From Thamnaconus septentrionalis (lineage: Eukaryota > Chordata > Actinopteri > Tetraodontiformes > Monacanthidae), in contig CM020502.1 in NCBI GenBank assembly GCA_009823395.1, positions 13,727,501 to 13,791,500 on the forward strand: a stretch of DNA of 64,000 nt. The letters are read 5' to 3'. A model generated the notes under the pieces. It worked only from the letters and a program-made list of their open reading frames with translations. It ran no database searches and was not told the origin of the DNA. Within the stretch, counting starts at the first letter, position 1, and the number at the start of each line of letters is the position of its first letter. Positions 38,301 to 51,942 of this stretch are shown here, piece after piece. The position numbers and the translations under genes are program-made.

Positions 38301-41300
38301 AGTGGCAGATGAACGCTTCCTGTGTGGTGGAATGTCCCGTCAACTGCCAGCTGTCTGACTGGTCCCCGTGGTCAGAGTGCACCCACACCTGTGGACTGGC
38401 AGGTATGGATGTGTGTGTGTGTGTGTGTGTGTGTAAAAATGCAGGCTTTCTATGTTGGTTTATCAAAGTTAAAATAAAGGAAGCTTTATTTGCTTGGGTA
38501 TTTCAGAAATCACCATCTAGTTTTGACTTGCAGGATTTTCACATCTCTCAGCTTCTCGGTGTTCAGCTCCAACTGCATCATTAAAACTGTGCAGGTTTTT
38601 CCGTTACACTGTGTTTTCATCAGGTTTAGGTTTGGTTTCCTTTCGACTTGACGAAATGAAAAGAGTTCCATCAGAAAAGCAGCAGAGTGAGACCTCCTCA
38701 AGTTCCTCAATTTTATGTTTAAATTTCACAAAACAACACAACACCAAAACCAAACCAAACAAAAACCCACAACATTTACGACCAACAACAAAACTAAAAT
38801 AAATAAATAAATGAATAAATTCATAAAGAAATCAGACAAATGAGCTCAACCTCCTCACCTTTACATCTGGCCATACAAAACAAAACACAATCATTTTCAA
38901 CTCAAATACACCTGTAATATAATAGCAATAAATAAAATGGATGAGTCAATAAAGGAAACGGCATAAAACAGAAAAGGCCAGGTTGTCTTGTTTCTATAAA
39001 CCAAATGCTTGTACTCCATATAGGTTGAAATGGAGTTAATTTCCTCCTTTCTGTAGCTATTCAAATTTTCCATGTTCAAATAATAACCCAACAATCTTTT
39101 TTTGCACTGTAATAATGTAGGATGGTGTGTACATTTGCAATGTTTAAGTTTTTCAAAATGAAGGATGAGAAAAGGAGAATCCATTTCTGTGGGAACCTTT
39201 GAATAACCGCTGTTCTATATCGGACCAAACCTTCTGAATTTTATTGCACTCCTAGAAAAGCGTGAATTGATGAATCTGTGGTGCCGCATTTAAAACCGTT
39301 CCCCCGATATACTTTTATCATATTTATTAACTATGTCTCGTGTGCAGTAAGTTCTGTCCTTCATTTAATACTGGATTATTATCCGCAAATTTTCATTGGC
39401 TGTAATATCTGCAAAGTTCCACCATTCCCTCCATATTAAGTGAACATCTTTTCTCTTTAAATCTCGGCTCCATAAATGTTTTCTAGATTACAACTAGAAT
39501 ATTCCTCAACCTCACCCAGGCGGTGGCGCTGTATCCGTCGCTGTTGTGGGCTGCTGGCGCTCATCACCCATTGGTTTACGCACAAGATCCCGCCTCCTCC
39601 TCTATGGTAATGGTGCTTGAGGATGTGGGAACCACTGGCTGTCCAGCCATGAAGCAGCAGTGAGGGATAACAACGTTCTCCAGTGTAACTGCAGAGGATG
39701 AGGCCATTGATTGCTGCTCCATTAAGGCTGTGTGCTCTGGGGCTCTGGGAGCACTCAGCCAACAGTAGACATGAAACCAGTAGAGGCTTTAGTGGTTTCT
39801 GCGAAGCTTCATCTCTCCCTCAGCGGTGGCGAGGATAGCCACCCCCCCACCCCTCCCCAACCTTCCTCCGCCACCTTGTGTGAGGAAACCAACCACAGGA
39901 AGTGAGACATCTCGGTTTCCCCTCTGGTGTTTCTCTTCATCTGCCTCCTCGCTGCCGGGATGATGCCTGGAAGAGCGGCTGTTTGCAGCACGTTGACATG
40001 AGTTGTGTTTTTTGGTTAGTTTGTTTGTTTGTTTGTTGGGGTTTTTCATGGAAAACAAACACCCCAGAAAGAAGTGATGCAGGATGATGAACCAGCCATG
40101 ATGAAAACACCCAGCTGTGTTCCTGTTGTCCATCCCACCTGCACGCTGAGCTACTCATAGCGCTGTGTTTGTCTTCTCCAGCCAAGGAGTTGACACTTGG
40201 CACAAAACTCTAATTTGTTTTATACCACCGGTCTTCGCTGCCACCCTCTGCTCAACCCCGCACCCCTGCCGAGCAACTGGCAACCCAAAGGAATACGAGA
40301 GCATAGACCTAAAAATAAAAAACAGACTCTTTTGGCTTGAAACGAGCATCAACCAAGAGCAACAAACTCATAGATCAGCTCGACAAAAGGGTGTCAATGG
40401 TAAATTGATTTAATTCATGTGACAATTATTTATTAGGCCTCTTGGGTTTTTCTTACTGAACCCGAGTCCAGTGGAAGAAAAGGCCTCAGTCATTGTGCTT
40501 CTACATCAGCATCCAAATCCAGGAGACCACTAAGGTCACCTTGGCAGTTCTTTAAGTATGCATATTATTTTCCATACATCCTTTAGTATTGAGCCTCAAC
40601 CTCGACCTGGATGTCCCCTTTGACCTCATTAAAGACTGAACGGGTCCAATTTCAACATCACAGTCGACGTCTTCATCAATCAATGATTTTTGCTTCCTCA
40701 TATCTGGTTTTGGGCCACATGGTGGCGCAGTGGTTAGTGCTGCCGCCTCACAGCAAGAAGGTTGTGGGTTCGATTCCGGGCCTGGGACCTTTCTGTGTGG
40801 AATTTGGACGTTCTCTGTGTCTACTGGGTTCTCTCCATGTTCTCCATGTGTCTGCTGGGTTCTCTCTGGGTTCTCCATGTGTCTGCGGGCTTCTCTCCAG
40901 GTTCTTCAGCTTCCTCCCACACTCAAAAAACATGCAAGTGAGATGAATTGGAAACTCTAGATTGTCAATAGGTGTGTGTGTGAGTGTGAATGGTTGTGTG
41001 TCTCTATGTGGTCCGAATAAAGTGGCCACTGGTCCAGGGTGTCACCTTGCCTTCACCCAGTGACAGCTGGGAGAAGCTCCAGCAGACTCCCAGGACCCTG
41101 AGAACAGGAGGAGAGCAGATAATGAAGATGGATGGATGGATATCTGCTTGTGTTTTTGCAGGCAAACTGTGGCGACGACGGACGGTGGTCCAGGCTCCGC
41201 AGGGTGACGGCCGGCCGTGTGCGTCCCAGATGGAGCAGTGGAAGCCCTGCCTGGTGAAGCCCTGCTACAGCTGGAGATACAGCGCCTGGTCCGAGTGCAA

Positions 41301-44300
41301 GTCTGAGGTCTGGCACTCTGTCACACTGCTTATTGAGATTGACTAAGAAAACTTTATTTGTCAGACAGGTTTGAAATGAAGGTCTATTGTAGGGGCGGGC
41401 AATTATTTTTTTTCAAGGGGACACATGACAAACCAGAATTGTGTCGGAGGGCCACGGAAGTTTTGTCAACGGAGGGGGGCAGGGAGTCGCGCTGAAGTCC
41501 CGTGGAAGCATCTTCACGATTCTCTCTCTCTCCATGCGATCGAGCCAAACCCCCTTTTAATTTATGACTGGCCTCACGTGGGCCGAATAGGGACACGCAG
41601 CGGGCCGGATGTGGCCCACGGGCCGTACTTTGCCCAGGTCTGCTCTATTGTATAATGTATTATGAGTGCCTTTATAAGGCATTATCAGACATGTCATAAA
41701 TGTTCATAATGATGTATGACTACTTATGACATCATTAATAAAGGATAATAAGTGGTGGATATAATGTGTTACAAGTTAATCACGCTTAATGTTTTACAAC
41801 CTCCAGGGCAAAGTGACAATGAAGTCCTGGATGTTATTACCGTATTATAACTACCATTTATTAAAAATGTTTTAGACGATGACTTAAAGTGTCAGTGATG
41901 TTCTATAATGCCTTATGAAGACATTATTCCAGAAGTGCTGATATGAAACAATGCTGTAGCCAATCACAGCAAGGGATCTCAGTGTTACTCTGAGGCCGAA
42001 GAAAATTTCAGTTTAGACTAACGCTTAGTTTATATTTTGACCAAATAAAACTTTCAGCAGAAGACAGTCTCAGATGACCCTTGATTGACAGCTCGGTCTT
42101 CACTCAATAAGCTGTAATTTGATAAGAAAGGGTGGTTGGTGAATCAATTTCCCTCTAAATTATTCATGAAAGCAAAAATAACCAAAACTTTGGCATACTA
42201 TGTTCCCTCTGAGCCCCTCCCTCTTTGTCATGCAATTTTTTTTTAATCTATTAAAAAGAGACAAACAAGAAAAAATAGGATCTCCTCTATTTTTTTCCTT
42301 TCTTCATTTCATTATTCATTTTGTAATTTCCAAACGAGTGACAGGTTCAGGTTCTTTGTTGTTCTTTCTCTGATTTTCCTTCCAAATTCACAGTAGATTT
42401 TCACTCATTGTAATTATTTTTCGAAGCTTCTCACAACTTTATAAGCACGTAACAACCGCAAGCGTGAAGAATGTTGTGTTTTCATGATACAAGGACGTGA
42501 AGCAGATCCGGCATCAACCTTTTTATACCTGCGTTTGCTGCACGTTGAGCCTGTTGTGCTTCTGCTGCTGTTCTTCCTGGCAGGGCGCGAGATGCGGAGA
42601 AGGTCTTCGCTTCAGGAACGTGTCGTGCTTCGTGTCGGACGGCTCCAGTGGGCAGGAAGGCAGCCTGGTGGACGACGAGCTCTGCGGTGAGCAGGAGCCT
42701 TCAGTGGACGGAGACACCAACATCGTCCTGCAGGAGGCGTGCACGGTGCCGTGCCCAGGTGAGAGGACATTCATAGTATGAGACTGTATCAGACCCAACA
42801 CTCTTCAGTCAATAAGGTTCTGTTGTCCACGTTAGCCACACACAATATAAAACAACAACATTTGTCATACAGGCCTATTGTCAGGAGCTTTTATCCCCTG
42901 CTGGGCTTCTGACTGAGCTTTTCACTGCAGCAGCAGCAGCGTCCTCAATGCAATAGCAATTACTGTTGAGTGCTTTTCTTTTTGTTGTTGTGGTGAGAGC
43001 TTGAAGTGCCGTTGCCGTGCAGTGGGAAAAAAGGAGCTATTCTTCTCATTCTTTTTGAACACAGTTCATAAATGGGCTGCGTTGTGCCCACGTTACTCAA
43101 AGCCACTCGCTGGCAAAAGAGAACCTGTGTGAGAAGAGTACAGACAGCAGAGGCTGCATGTGGCTGAAACACTGCAGTAGCCGCAGAGGCAATCAATCAC
43201 TAGTCAATATCGCTAGTTAGAGGCAAAGCAGGGCAGAGTGTGCAAATCTTGCTTTCTAGGGCAGCTGTTGGAGCAGGAGGTGGAGGTGAACTGCTACAGT
43301 ATTTCACCTTTTATCTTTAGCAGAGGTCCCCAACCACTGGGCCGCGGACCGGTGCCGGTCCGTGGGTCATTTGGTACCGGGCCGGACAGAAAGAATAATT
43401 AACTTCCATTAAATTAATCCCGTTTCATTCATTATCTGAACAATTTTATTTTGAAAAATTACCGGATTCTCTCTGTTACGTCCATCTAACGCTCAACTCT
43501 TGACGCATGTCAAGGCGCTTGTCTCGGTCACCTGATACGTTACCGCGAGATTAAACCCACAAACTAGCAAGCTAGTCAACGATTGCGCGTTCATGCCGGT
43601 GCCGGTCCGTGAAAATATTGTTTCACATTAAACCGGGCCGTGGTGCTAAAAAGGTTGGGGACCGCTGGTTTAAAGGAATGAGCTTGCATTTGCATCCCTA
43701 GTGAGAATTCAAGCAATTTCATTCATTCATTCATTCATTCATTCATACAGTTGATCATTCAATGCGTTTCATCAGTGACACTCTTTTCCAGTATAAAACA
43801 CACCTTGATGCATTTTCAGCTGTCATCTGAGGCAAACAATAGTGTGAATGGTTCTGAAAAACACCAAGTGTGGCTTCTATCCATCTATCTATATAGATCG
43901 ATAGATAGATAGATGTACGTTATTGATCCCAAATTGGGAAACAACACCGTTGCAGCACTAAAAAAAAACAGTGCAAAAAATAAACTATATAGTAGTTACA
44001 GTGGTTAAAACACTCAAATCAATCTATGTACAAGAAACAACCACAGCTGATGTGCATGCAGTCAAACTGCGCAGAGGCAGTGATAAACAAGGTTTTATCA
44101 ACCATGAGCAGGGCCATAACCAGGGTTATGAAACTAGTGGGGTAGAAACCATGTTAAAAAAAAAATTAATTGAGCACTTACTTATGAATATAAAATAAAA
44201 TAAATAGTGATTTAAAGTGTACAATTACACAAATGCACATTTACATAATGTTGTTGACTGGATCTTTGTTATCTGTTGGTCCTCTAACTCTAGAACTATT

Positions 44301-47300
44301 GAACTATTGTCCTCGAATGACCCTTCCATCTGCGTTCCAGGAGAGTGCTACCTGACGCACTGGACCGACTGGAGTCCCTGCCAGTTGAGCTGTTTGAACG
44401 GAGATGACCTGGGCTTCGGCTCAGTCCAGGTTCGCTCGCGAGCGGTGGTGGCTCAGGACCCGGAGAACCTGCTGCAGTGTCCGGAGCAGCAGCTTGAAGC
44501 GCGGCCGTGCACAGGTGAACTGATGCTGAAGTTGTGCTGAAAAGCCATTTTAATACTGTTTTTCATGTGGAGTTGTTGGTTAATATTTGCCTTCCCTGCA
44601 GAGGGTCAGTGCTTTGAATACAAGTGGAGGACTGGACTGTGGAGGGCGGCATCCCGGCTGGTCTGGTGTCAGCGCTCTGACGGTCAGAATGTCACTGGTA
44701 AGCCTGGGTGGGGGGCCTGTTACAACTGTTATAGCCGAGCAGTGGTGGGCCGTGCATTTCACAGCCAGGCCAACACTGACACTGTCATATGTGGTATAGT
44801 AGTGTATATTATCCCCAATATGACACTACTGCTCCAGAATCCAGAGAGAATCACACTGACACATCACATCACCTTCATACAGGGACCAAGTGGAGCAAAA
44901 CCGGAGCATTTAAAACATCATTCAGACTCAGGAACTGAGGCCACTGATACTGTCAACACTTCCAAAATAAAATGTGATTTTCAAAGATTTCTTTCACAAA
45001 GTTTTAATCAGTCCGCCAACACTAAACTCTGTGAGCTTCAACTCTGGTCCAAACTGCTCCAATAAACAGCACATTGTCACCGATTCATATGAGGGACCAA
45101 TGAGATGATAACGAAGCAAACTATTGAACTATTAAATGATTAAACTATTGAACATGTTGCTGCAGCTGCTGCCCTAATGCACCATGTTATTTTCATTTCA
45201 AATTGCACATGATTGAATGATGATTGAGGCAGCTAAACAATACAGAAACACCTCTTAATTGTCACTCAAGTGTCTGCCGACTGGGAGATCACGTCTCTAA
45301 TCTGTCCGGCAGGGATATCAGACCTCAGAAACTGTATATTTAAGAGCCAGCAGAAAAACCAGTCAGTCGTCACCTTGGCAGCACCATTTAAAACTGACTT
45401 AAACTCCCGCTGTAAGTAAGCCTTTGACACCAGCGACGTGGCCACTTAAACTGTCTCCTCCTGGGTGTCAGGCTTCCTGCTGTCTCTACTGGCCACTTCC
45501 AGGAGACCACCAGCTAACGAGGCCTTCAAGTGTCCGCTCTTTGACCCAGTGCACCCAGTGTCCCACTGCTGCCGCTCCACATGCATCCACACACCCATGT
45601 ATCACACATCTCACCCCTAATTGACACCGGAAATGTCTGCTGAGAGCCATTAAAGTCAGTGTGCGCGTTCCCACCACCAGGGGCCGTTGCAGGCACGTTG
45701 GGACAAGACCGTGAGACGGAGCTTTGGAAGGGCACCTGTGGAAAAGGCTGAGCACACCTGTAAAAATGAATTGTTTGTTTGTTTTGTTTTGTTTTACAGA
45801 GACAGCTAACTTAAAAAACACAGCCTTCAGGTCAGCACAGGTAGTGGTGTCTTAGGACAAAGAACAAACATATTTTAATAAAATAACTATAAAATAACAA
45901 GAAATCGGCCAGAGAGGCCGACTACGGGCTATTAAAAGGGACAAAAAGGCGTAAGCTGGGTTCACACCGGAACTCCCGTTCACACCAGACGCATATTTCT
46001 CCGCAACGGTCGACAAGTACTTCTGCGCAGCTGTTTACTCCCATTCAGCTATTTCAGCTATGACAGAATTTAGAATTCTGTCAGACAAATTTCAACCACT
46101 TCAGAATTTCAGGATTTTGAAAGGGTTGGGAGGGGTCAGCAGGTGTCAGGAGGGGTCGGCAGCTGTTGGGAGGAGCCGGCAGGTGTTGGGAGTGGTCGGC
46201 AGCTGTCGGGAGGAGTCGGCAAGTATCGGGAGGGTTCGGCAGGTCTCGGGGGCGTCAGGTGTCGGGGGCATCGGCAGGTGTCGCCGACCACGGCGGCTCA
46301 GTCCTGCAAACGCTGCTTGCAGCTTTATTAATTATTTTCTCCTTTTTTTTACACACAGCAACACTTCAGACACAGCTCGGACAGGCATAAGAGTTTTGTT
46401 TTACTGGTGTTTTCTTTGAATACATGCCAGACTAGCTGGGTTGTCTCGCCATCTTACAAATCCTGGCGTGAACAGCAGGTGGAGCCACTGCGTTTCAGTG
46501 TGAATCAGCCTTTACTGTGCAGTACTGCTCATTTGCTTTATTCTCAGCACACAGCAGCGCCCTCACCTCCTCTCCTCTTCCCTCCCCCACTCTTCTGTTC
46601 AATGCTTCCCTCTCTTCCCCCTCATTGTTCCCCTCATAAATATTCACAGCGATAAATTTAATACATATTCAAGTGGCTCAGATACATCCTCATGTTTCTG
46701 CGTACATGTGTATTTGCTGAATGCCTGCTGGCAGGATCAGCATCAGTTGCGCTCCCTGTCCTCACAGTGACACTGTGTCCTCCTCACTACCCCAAAGATC
46801 ACAGGAACAGCGATGCAAAGTGACTGAATCAAAAACTTTTGTCGTTTACATGCAACCTTTTTGCCCCCTTTTCCTGTCGTCTTTCTTTTTGATAAAGTCA
46901 AACTGTAAAAATGTTTCTTGCTAAATTTTATTTCTGTGACCAGAAATCAAGAATCTCTGAGATACTCAAACCACACCCAAAGTTTTACCCAAAGTTGCCT
47001 TCAAATTTCAATATATATAAAGTAGGGCTGAACGAAAACTGGCTCCGATACCAGGGTTGAGTACTCTACTCGTACTCCTACTACTTGTCAATACTTGTCG
47101 ATACCACAACACCGATACGAGTTGTATATGCTTGTATTTGACAATTTTGTTAAATTTGTCTTTGTACTGCAATTAAACTTGAGTACTTGAGTACTGAAAT
47201 GCAAGTACTCGTACTCTACTGGTTCTGTAAAAAAGTGGTATCAGTGCATCTCTTATTTAAAATATGTCCCCTATGTATGAATAGAAAATTGTGATATGCT

Positions 47301-48837
47301 ATCTTTGACCAAAGACACAAACTCAGGCTTGTCAGAGGTTTTTTTTGACTCCTAAAGTAAAATCTCTTTGACGAGCTTCAATGGTGCAAAAATGACTTTA
47401 AAATCTCTTTTAAAAATATATGAAAAACAATATCTGAAATTACAAAAATCACTCAGTAGGAACATATATTTTCAAATTTTAGTAGACAAATACACAAAAA
47501 CAAGTAATATGAAATAATATTCTAAATAATGTCTATGAGCGAACCAAGCTTTGATAACATAGCTCCCACAAATGTTTTAATGATGTAAATAAAATACATG
47601 ATGATTGATATGATGAATCCCACTATGCAGGATGGTCTCATGTGATTTTTATGTCAGGTCTGTTCTCTATATTCATCTCCTTCAATGTTCTGCTCTGCAG
47701 GTGGATGTCCAATGTCGGCCAAACCCATGTCTGACCGGTCATGTGACCCACCATGCACCAAGTCGCGCTCCCTGTGCACAGAGGTGAGTCAAGAGTAGAG
47801 GAGCGCACATTTCCACTCGCGCTCCACTAGTACTAGCATGACTGGTGTTTCCACTGGCGCTACTGGGCTCGGGCTATTGATGTGCATATCGATATTGTTA
47901 TCGATATGCACAATAATTTACTCGCTAATCAGAGTAAATTATTGTATCGATAATTTTAAGGAAACATCAATATTTATTTCCATATAGCACACATGGACAA
48001 AGAAGGCAGCAACAGTAGTTCGGAACACAATATTAACAATAACGTGTGTATTGTGATTTTTTTTTTTATCTATTGAAAACATTACAAACCAAAAAGTGTA
48101 TTTTGATATCGATATCGCAATATCGATCCCAAAAATATCGATTATCATATCAAATTTGAAAAATACCTGATCTAGAATCACTAGCTTGGGCCACCTTGGC
48201 TCGGCACTGGTGCGTTTCCACTGCGACTTGGTCCCAGCTCAGCCGGATAGAGTTAGTGCTGCAAGGTGTAGCCAAGGTCCCTGTTTGTTGCCTTTGCAGA
48301 GAAAATGTAGACACTGAAACTATCACTTGAGTTTCAGAGTCGTTTACTGGACAAGAGTATCCTCACAACTCAAGTCCACACAAAGCACAGAAACAGCAAC
48401 AGCTTCACTCAACCGATGATAACACGCTAGCAGCGTTAAAATCGCTATAAGAAGCGAAACTGAAGAGGCAGAATCGCTGTTTCTTCAGTTTTGTTGCCAG
48501 CGAACACAACATACTAGCAAAACATGGAGTTAGCTGTGGTGGCTAACTGTTTAGCTTCATGACGCAGCAGTTGCAATTTGCAATTAGCCTTTAAACTATG
48601 GTTGCTTTTGGTCACAATACACTCACAGTCCTCATACGTTAGCAGTTATTGCTGTCTTCGACTATTCTCCCGTTGCCCACCAGGGGGCTGAGTCAAGGCT
48701 GCCTCCCAGGCTAGTGGTCCATCGCATCCATGAGGCTGAAACTATCTATTATGTTCATTTTAAAAGTAATAGTACAAAAAAATCAGAGAGGAACTGAGTG
48801 TTGCTCTCCATTATTATTGTACATTATTATGTACATT

Positions 48838-48891
<54 letters not shown>

Positions 48892-50831
48892 ATTATTTTT
48901 TGTTTCGTCTGAACTAAAGTTGCTTTACAATAATAATGTGCTTATTTTATGATAACTTAATCAATCGGCTCACTGGGTACTGCCGCAACAAATTCCTATG
49001 TGTTTTTACACAAATGGCAATAAATGAAATCTGAAGCTGAATGAAATCTGAATCTTAGTCCAAAAGTTCACAACCCATTGTTTATGATCCAGCATCATAT
49101 TCCGCATTACAAAAAGACTGCTGGCTGTTCCATTGGGGAGCAGCCAGCAGGGTTTTACACTTCAACTCAGGAGAGAACAGACTGAATGAAAGCTTCGTCC
49201 CGGCCGCGGGGAATCAGACTTAGTTTGCACTGCCACCTAGTGGAGAAATTCCACACTGCACGTGGTGGCGACAAAACATGAAAGCTTGAGCTTCCGTCGC
49301 ACCCAACAGTACAGACGTTAGAACTGTCGGTATAAATATTAAACTCTGGATAGACTCAACCAACCACAGAGGGCCTCATGAGGACGTACAACTGTTGTGT
49401 TAAAACTATTGCATTATATTAAAGTATTTTGTTGTGATTTTTTGTATCTTTACTTTTTGAGAAAAACAAATGACCTACTGTTGGGTTTCTCCTCACCCAT
49501 AATTGATATTTATATTTTTAGAATGCTTTTATAAAGTAAATGCTTAATTCTTAATTTCTACCACCTTGCGGTGTAACTTCAAATCTCTATTCAAATCCTC
49601 CCACTTCCTGTTCCAGGCGGGTGTGTGTGGCTGTGAGGAGGGCTACACTGAGGTGATGACCTCGGACGGCGTGCTGGACCAGTGCACCGTCATCCCAGTG
49701 CTGGAGATCCCCACCGCTGGCGACAACAAGGCTGACGTTAAGACCATCCGAGCCTTCAGCCCGGCCCAGCCTGAGGCCAGCTCGCCTGGCAGGGCGGGCC
49801 GCACCTGGTTCCTGCAGCCCTTCGGTCCAGGTAACTCACCTCCCCGCACCTGATAAACCTTGTCGTCTTCATGGTGTGACATGGAAGTTAAAGTCAGTTA
49901 AAGTGTGTAATATTTGGAGTTGTTTTAGAAGAAGCAGCGACATCCAGTGGTTACATTTTAGATTGCAGCACCCTTTCACTCATTTTCCCTCTCCTGAGTT
50001 TGCCGGTGAACTACGGTGGCCTGCGAGCACAAACTTGGATACCTCATCCACCTTCTTCTTCTTCTCCTTTGTTGGTTTATTTGAGGACGTGAACAGTCAC
50101 CCTTAATACGAAATACGCTGTAAGGCGACTTACAGTGCCTATACTGTTTGTATGTATGTATATAAATAATAACCATTCTGTGGGTAGGAAAATCAAATTG
50201 CTTTTTATTGTGCTGCAAGTATACATTTTAATGAATGTACACGGTGTCCCAAAAAATCTGACATCATTTTCAAAGCAATGATATTGAAAACTCCTCCATT
50301 GAGCCTCCATCTAATTCATTGACATTCCTTTGTGTTACATGAATAACAAGATAAAGTAGATTGAAAGCATAAATCATGTAAAAAGGTAAACAAGTAAACA
50401 ATGTGCAACTCGATGGAGGGGTAAAATAACAATCTATATACAAGTATGCATAATATATATATATAAACAATAATATAATATATATATATATATATAGTAT
50501 TCATTAACATGTGCACATATACCTAAATATAAAAATAATATATACAAGTCTACATATGTATACACCGTGACAAGAAAATAAAAAAGAAACACAGGTGCAG
50601 CAGTAGAGGAATTGATAGAGATAATAGCAACAACAACAACAACAACAACACCAATAATAATAATAATAAACCTTGTGATTTTGCCTCCTGTGCAGATGGG
50701 AAGTTGAAGACCTGGGTTTACGGAGTGGCAGCCGGAGCCTTTGTCCTGCTCATCTTCATCAGCTCCATGACATACTTAGCATGGTAATGTAGCAGCACTT
50801 CTCTCAGTCCTTTCCTACTGCGAGTCCCTGC

Positions 50832-50879
<48 letters not shown>

Positions 50880-51903
50880 TGTCATCATCATCATCATCAT
50901 TATTCAGTTCAATCTGACAGCAACATTCAGTGATGCAATATTGTCATAATCATGAACCAATGACCTTTTCAGAAGCTTTATCAAAAAAATGCAAAGCTTT
51001 AAGAAATTTGAGGGGTTTTTGGTGATCCGTTCTCCAACCCAGTTTTGTTTCTTTGAAGACCAGTTATTAAAATAACTCTGTAACGTAAACACAACTGTAC
51101 AACAAAGCTGTTTGCCAATTTTGAATGTGCTCCAGGATGGAGACAATGACAAAGCAAACCGCACAACTGTGACAAAGCTGATGCAAAGTCATGATGGTGA
51201 AGTGCAGTTTTGACAAGCCCAGCTTGCTTTAGAACCTGGCTTTGAGTTCTCAGAAAAACCTCTCAATTTTATTGTTTTTAATCAAAAGAGAAAAATATTA
51301 CAATCATTCTTGACAGCAAACAAATGCAAACAAACAAAAGCAAACGTACTTCTCATAAATCTCGTTTTGTGAGATTTATGAGAATTACGGTTTATACGCT
51401 TCACACCATTCAATGGAAACACCTGCAAATCGCAATTTTACTTTGTGGACATTTTTAGAAATATCACTTTAATTTTGAAAAAAAACTGTCATGGAAACAC
51501 AGCTCATGTTAAGTTCATTCATCAGTTCATTTGCTTTGAGTTTTATTCATTTATCATTTATCATCATTTATCATTTGTCATCTTTCTGTTTGTTTTTCCC
51601 ACTCCATGTTGTTTTGCTGTCTCCATGCTCACCCTCACCTCTGCTGCTCAGCTGTGGCAGCTGCTGCTGCAGATCCAGACCCAAGTCCCCCTCAGACGAG
51701 GTTTACTGGACGGATCCCAACGGCTACTCAGTGCCTTACGTCTGCCCCGACTGCCAGAAACTAGAGCATGAGGAGCTGCACCAGCACCAGCACCAGCACA
51801 GCCACCTCCTCCTCCAGCAGCCACAGCAGCAGCTGCGGGAAGCAGAGCAGGAGCAGCAGTACGAAACGCTGCTGCAGCCGCGTCCACAATCCCAACCGCA
51901 GCT

Positions 51904-51942
<39 letters not shown>

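Larger units (their letters stand above)
44698..47700 (+). other. intron between exons V and W
   Basis: Holds a dispersed element (about 44740-45170), a G-rich minisatellite (46126-46283) and a GATACC-type MITE copy (47023-47256). The rest is unique. Confidence 0.65.

Noticed and set aside
46060..46419. Gly/Arg/Ser-rich frames of up to 119 codons
   Set aside because: They come from the G-rich minisatellite read in several registers.
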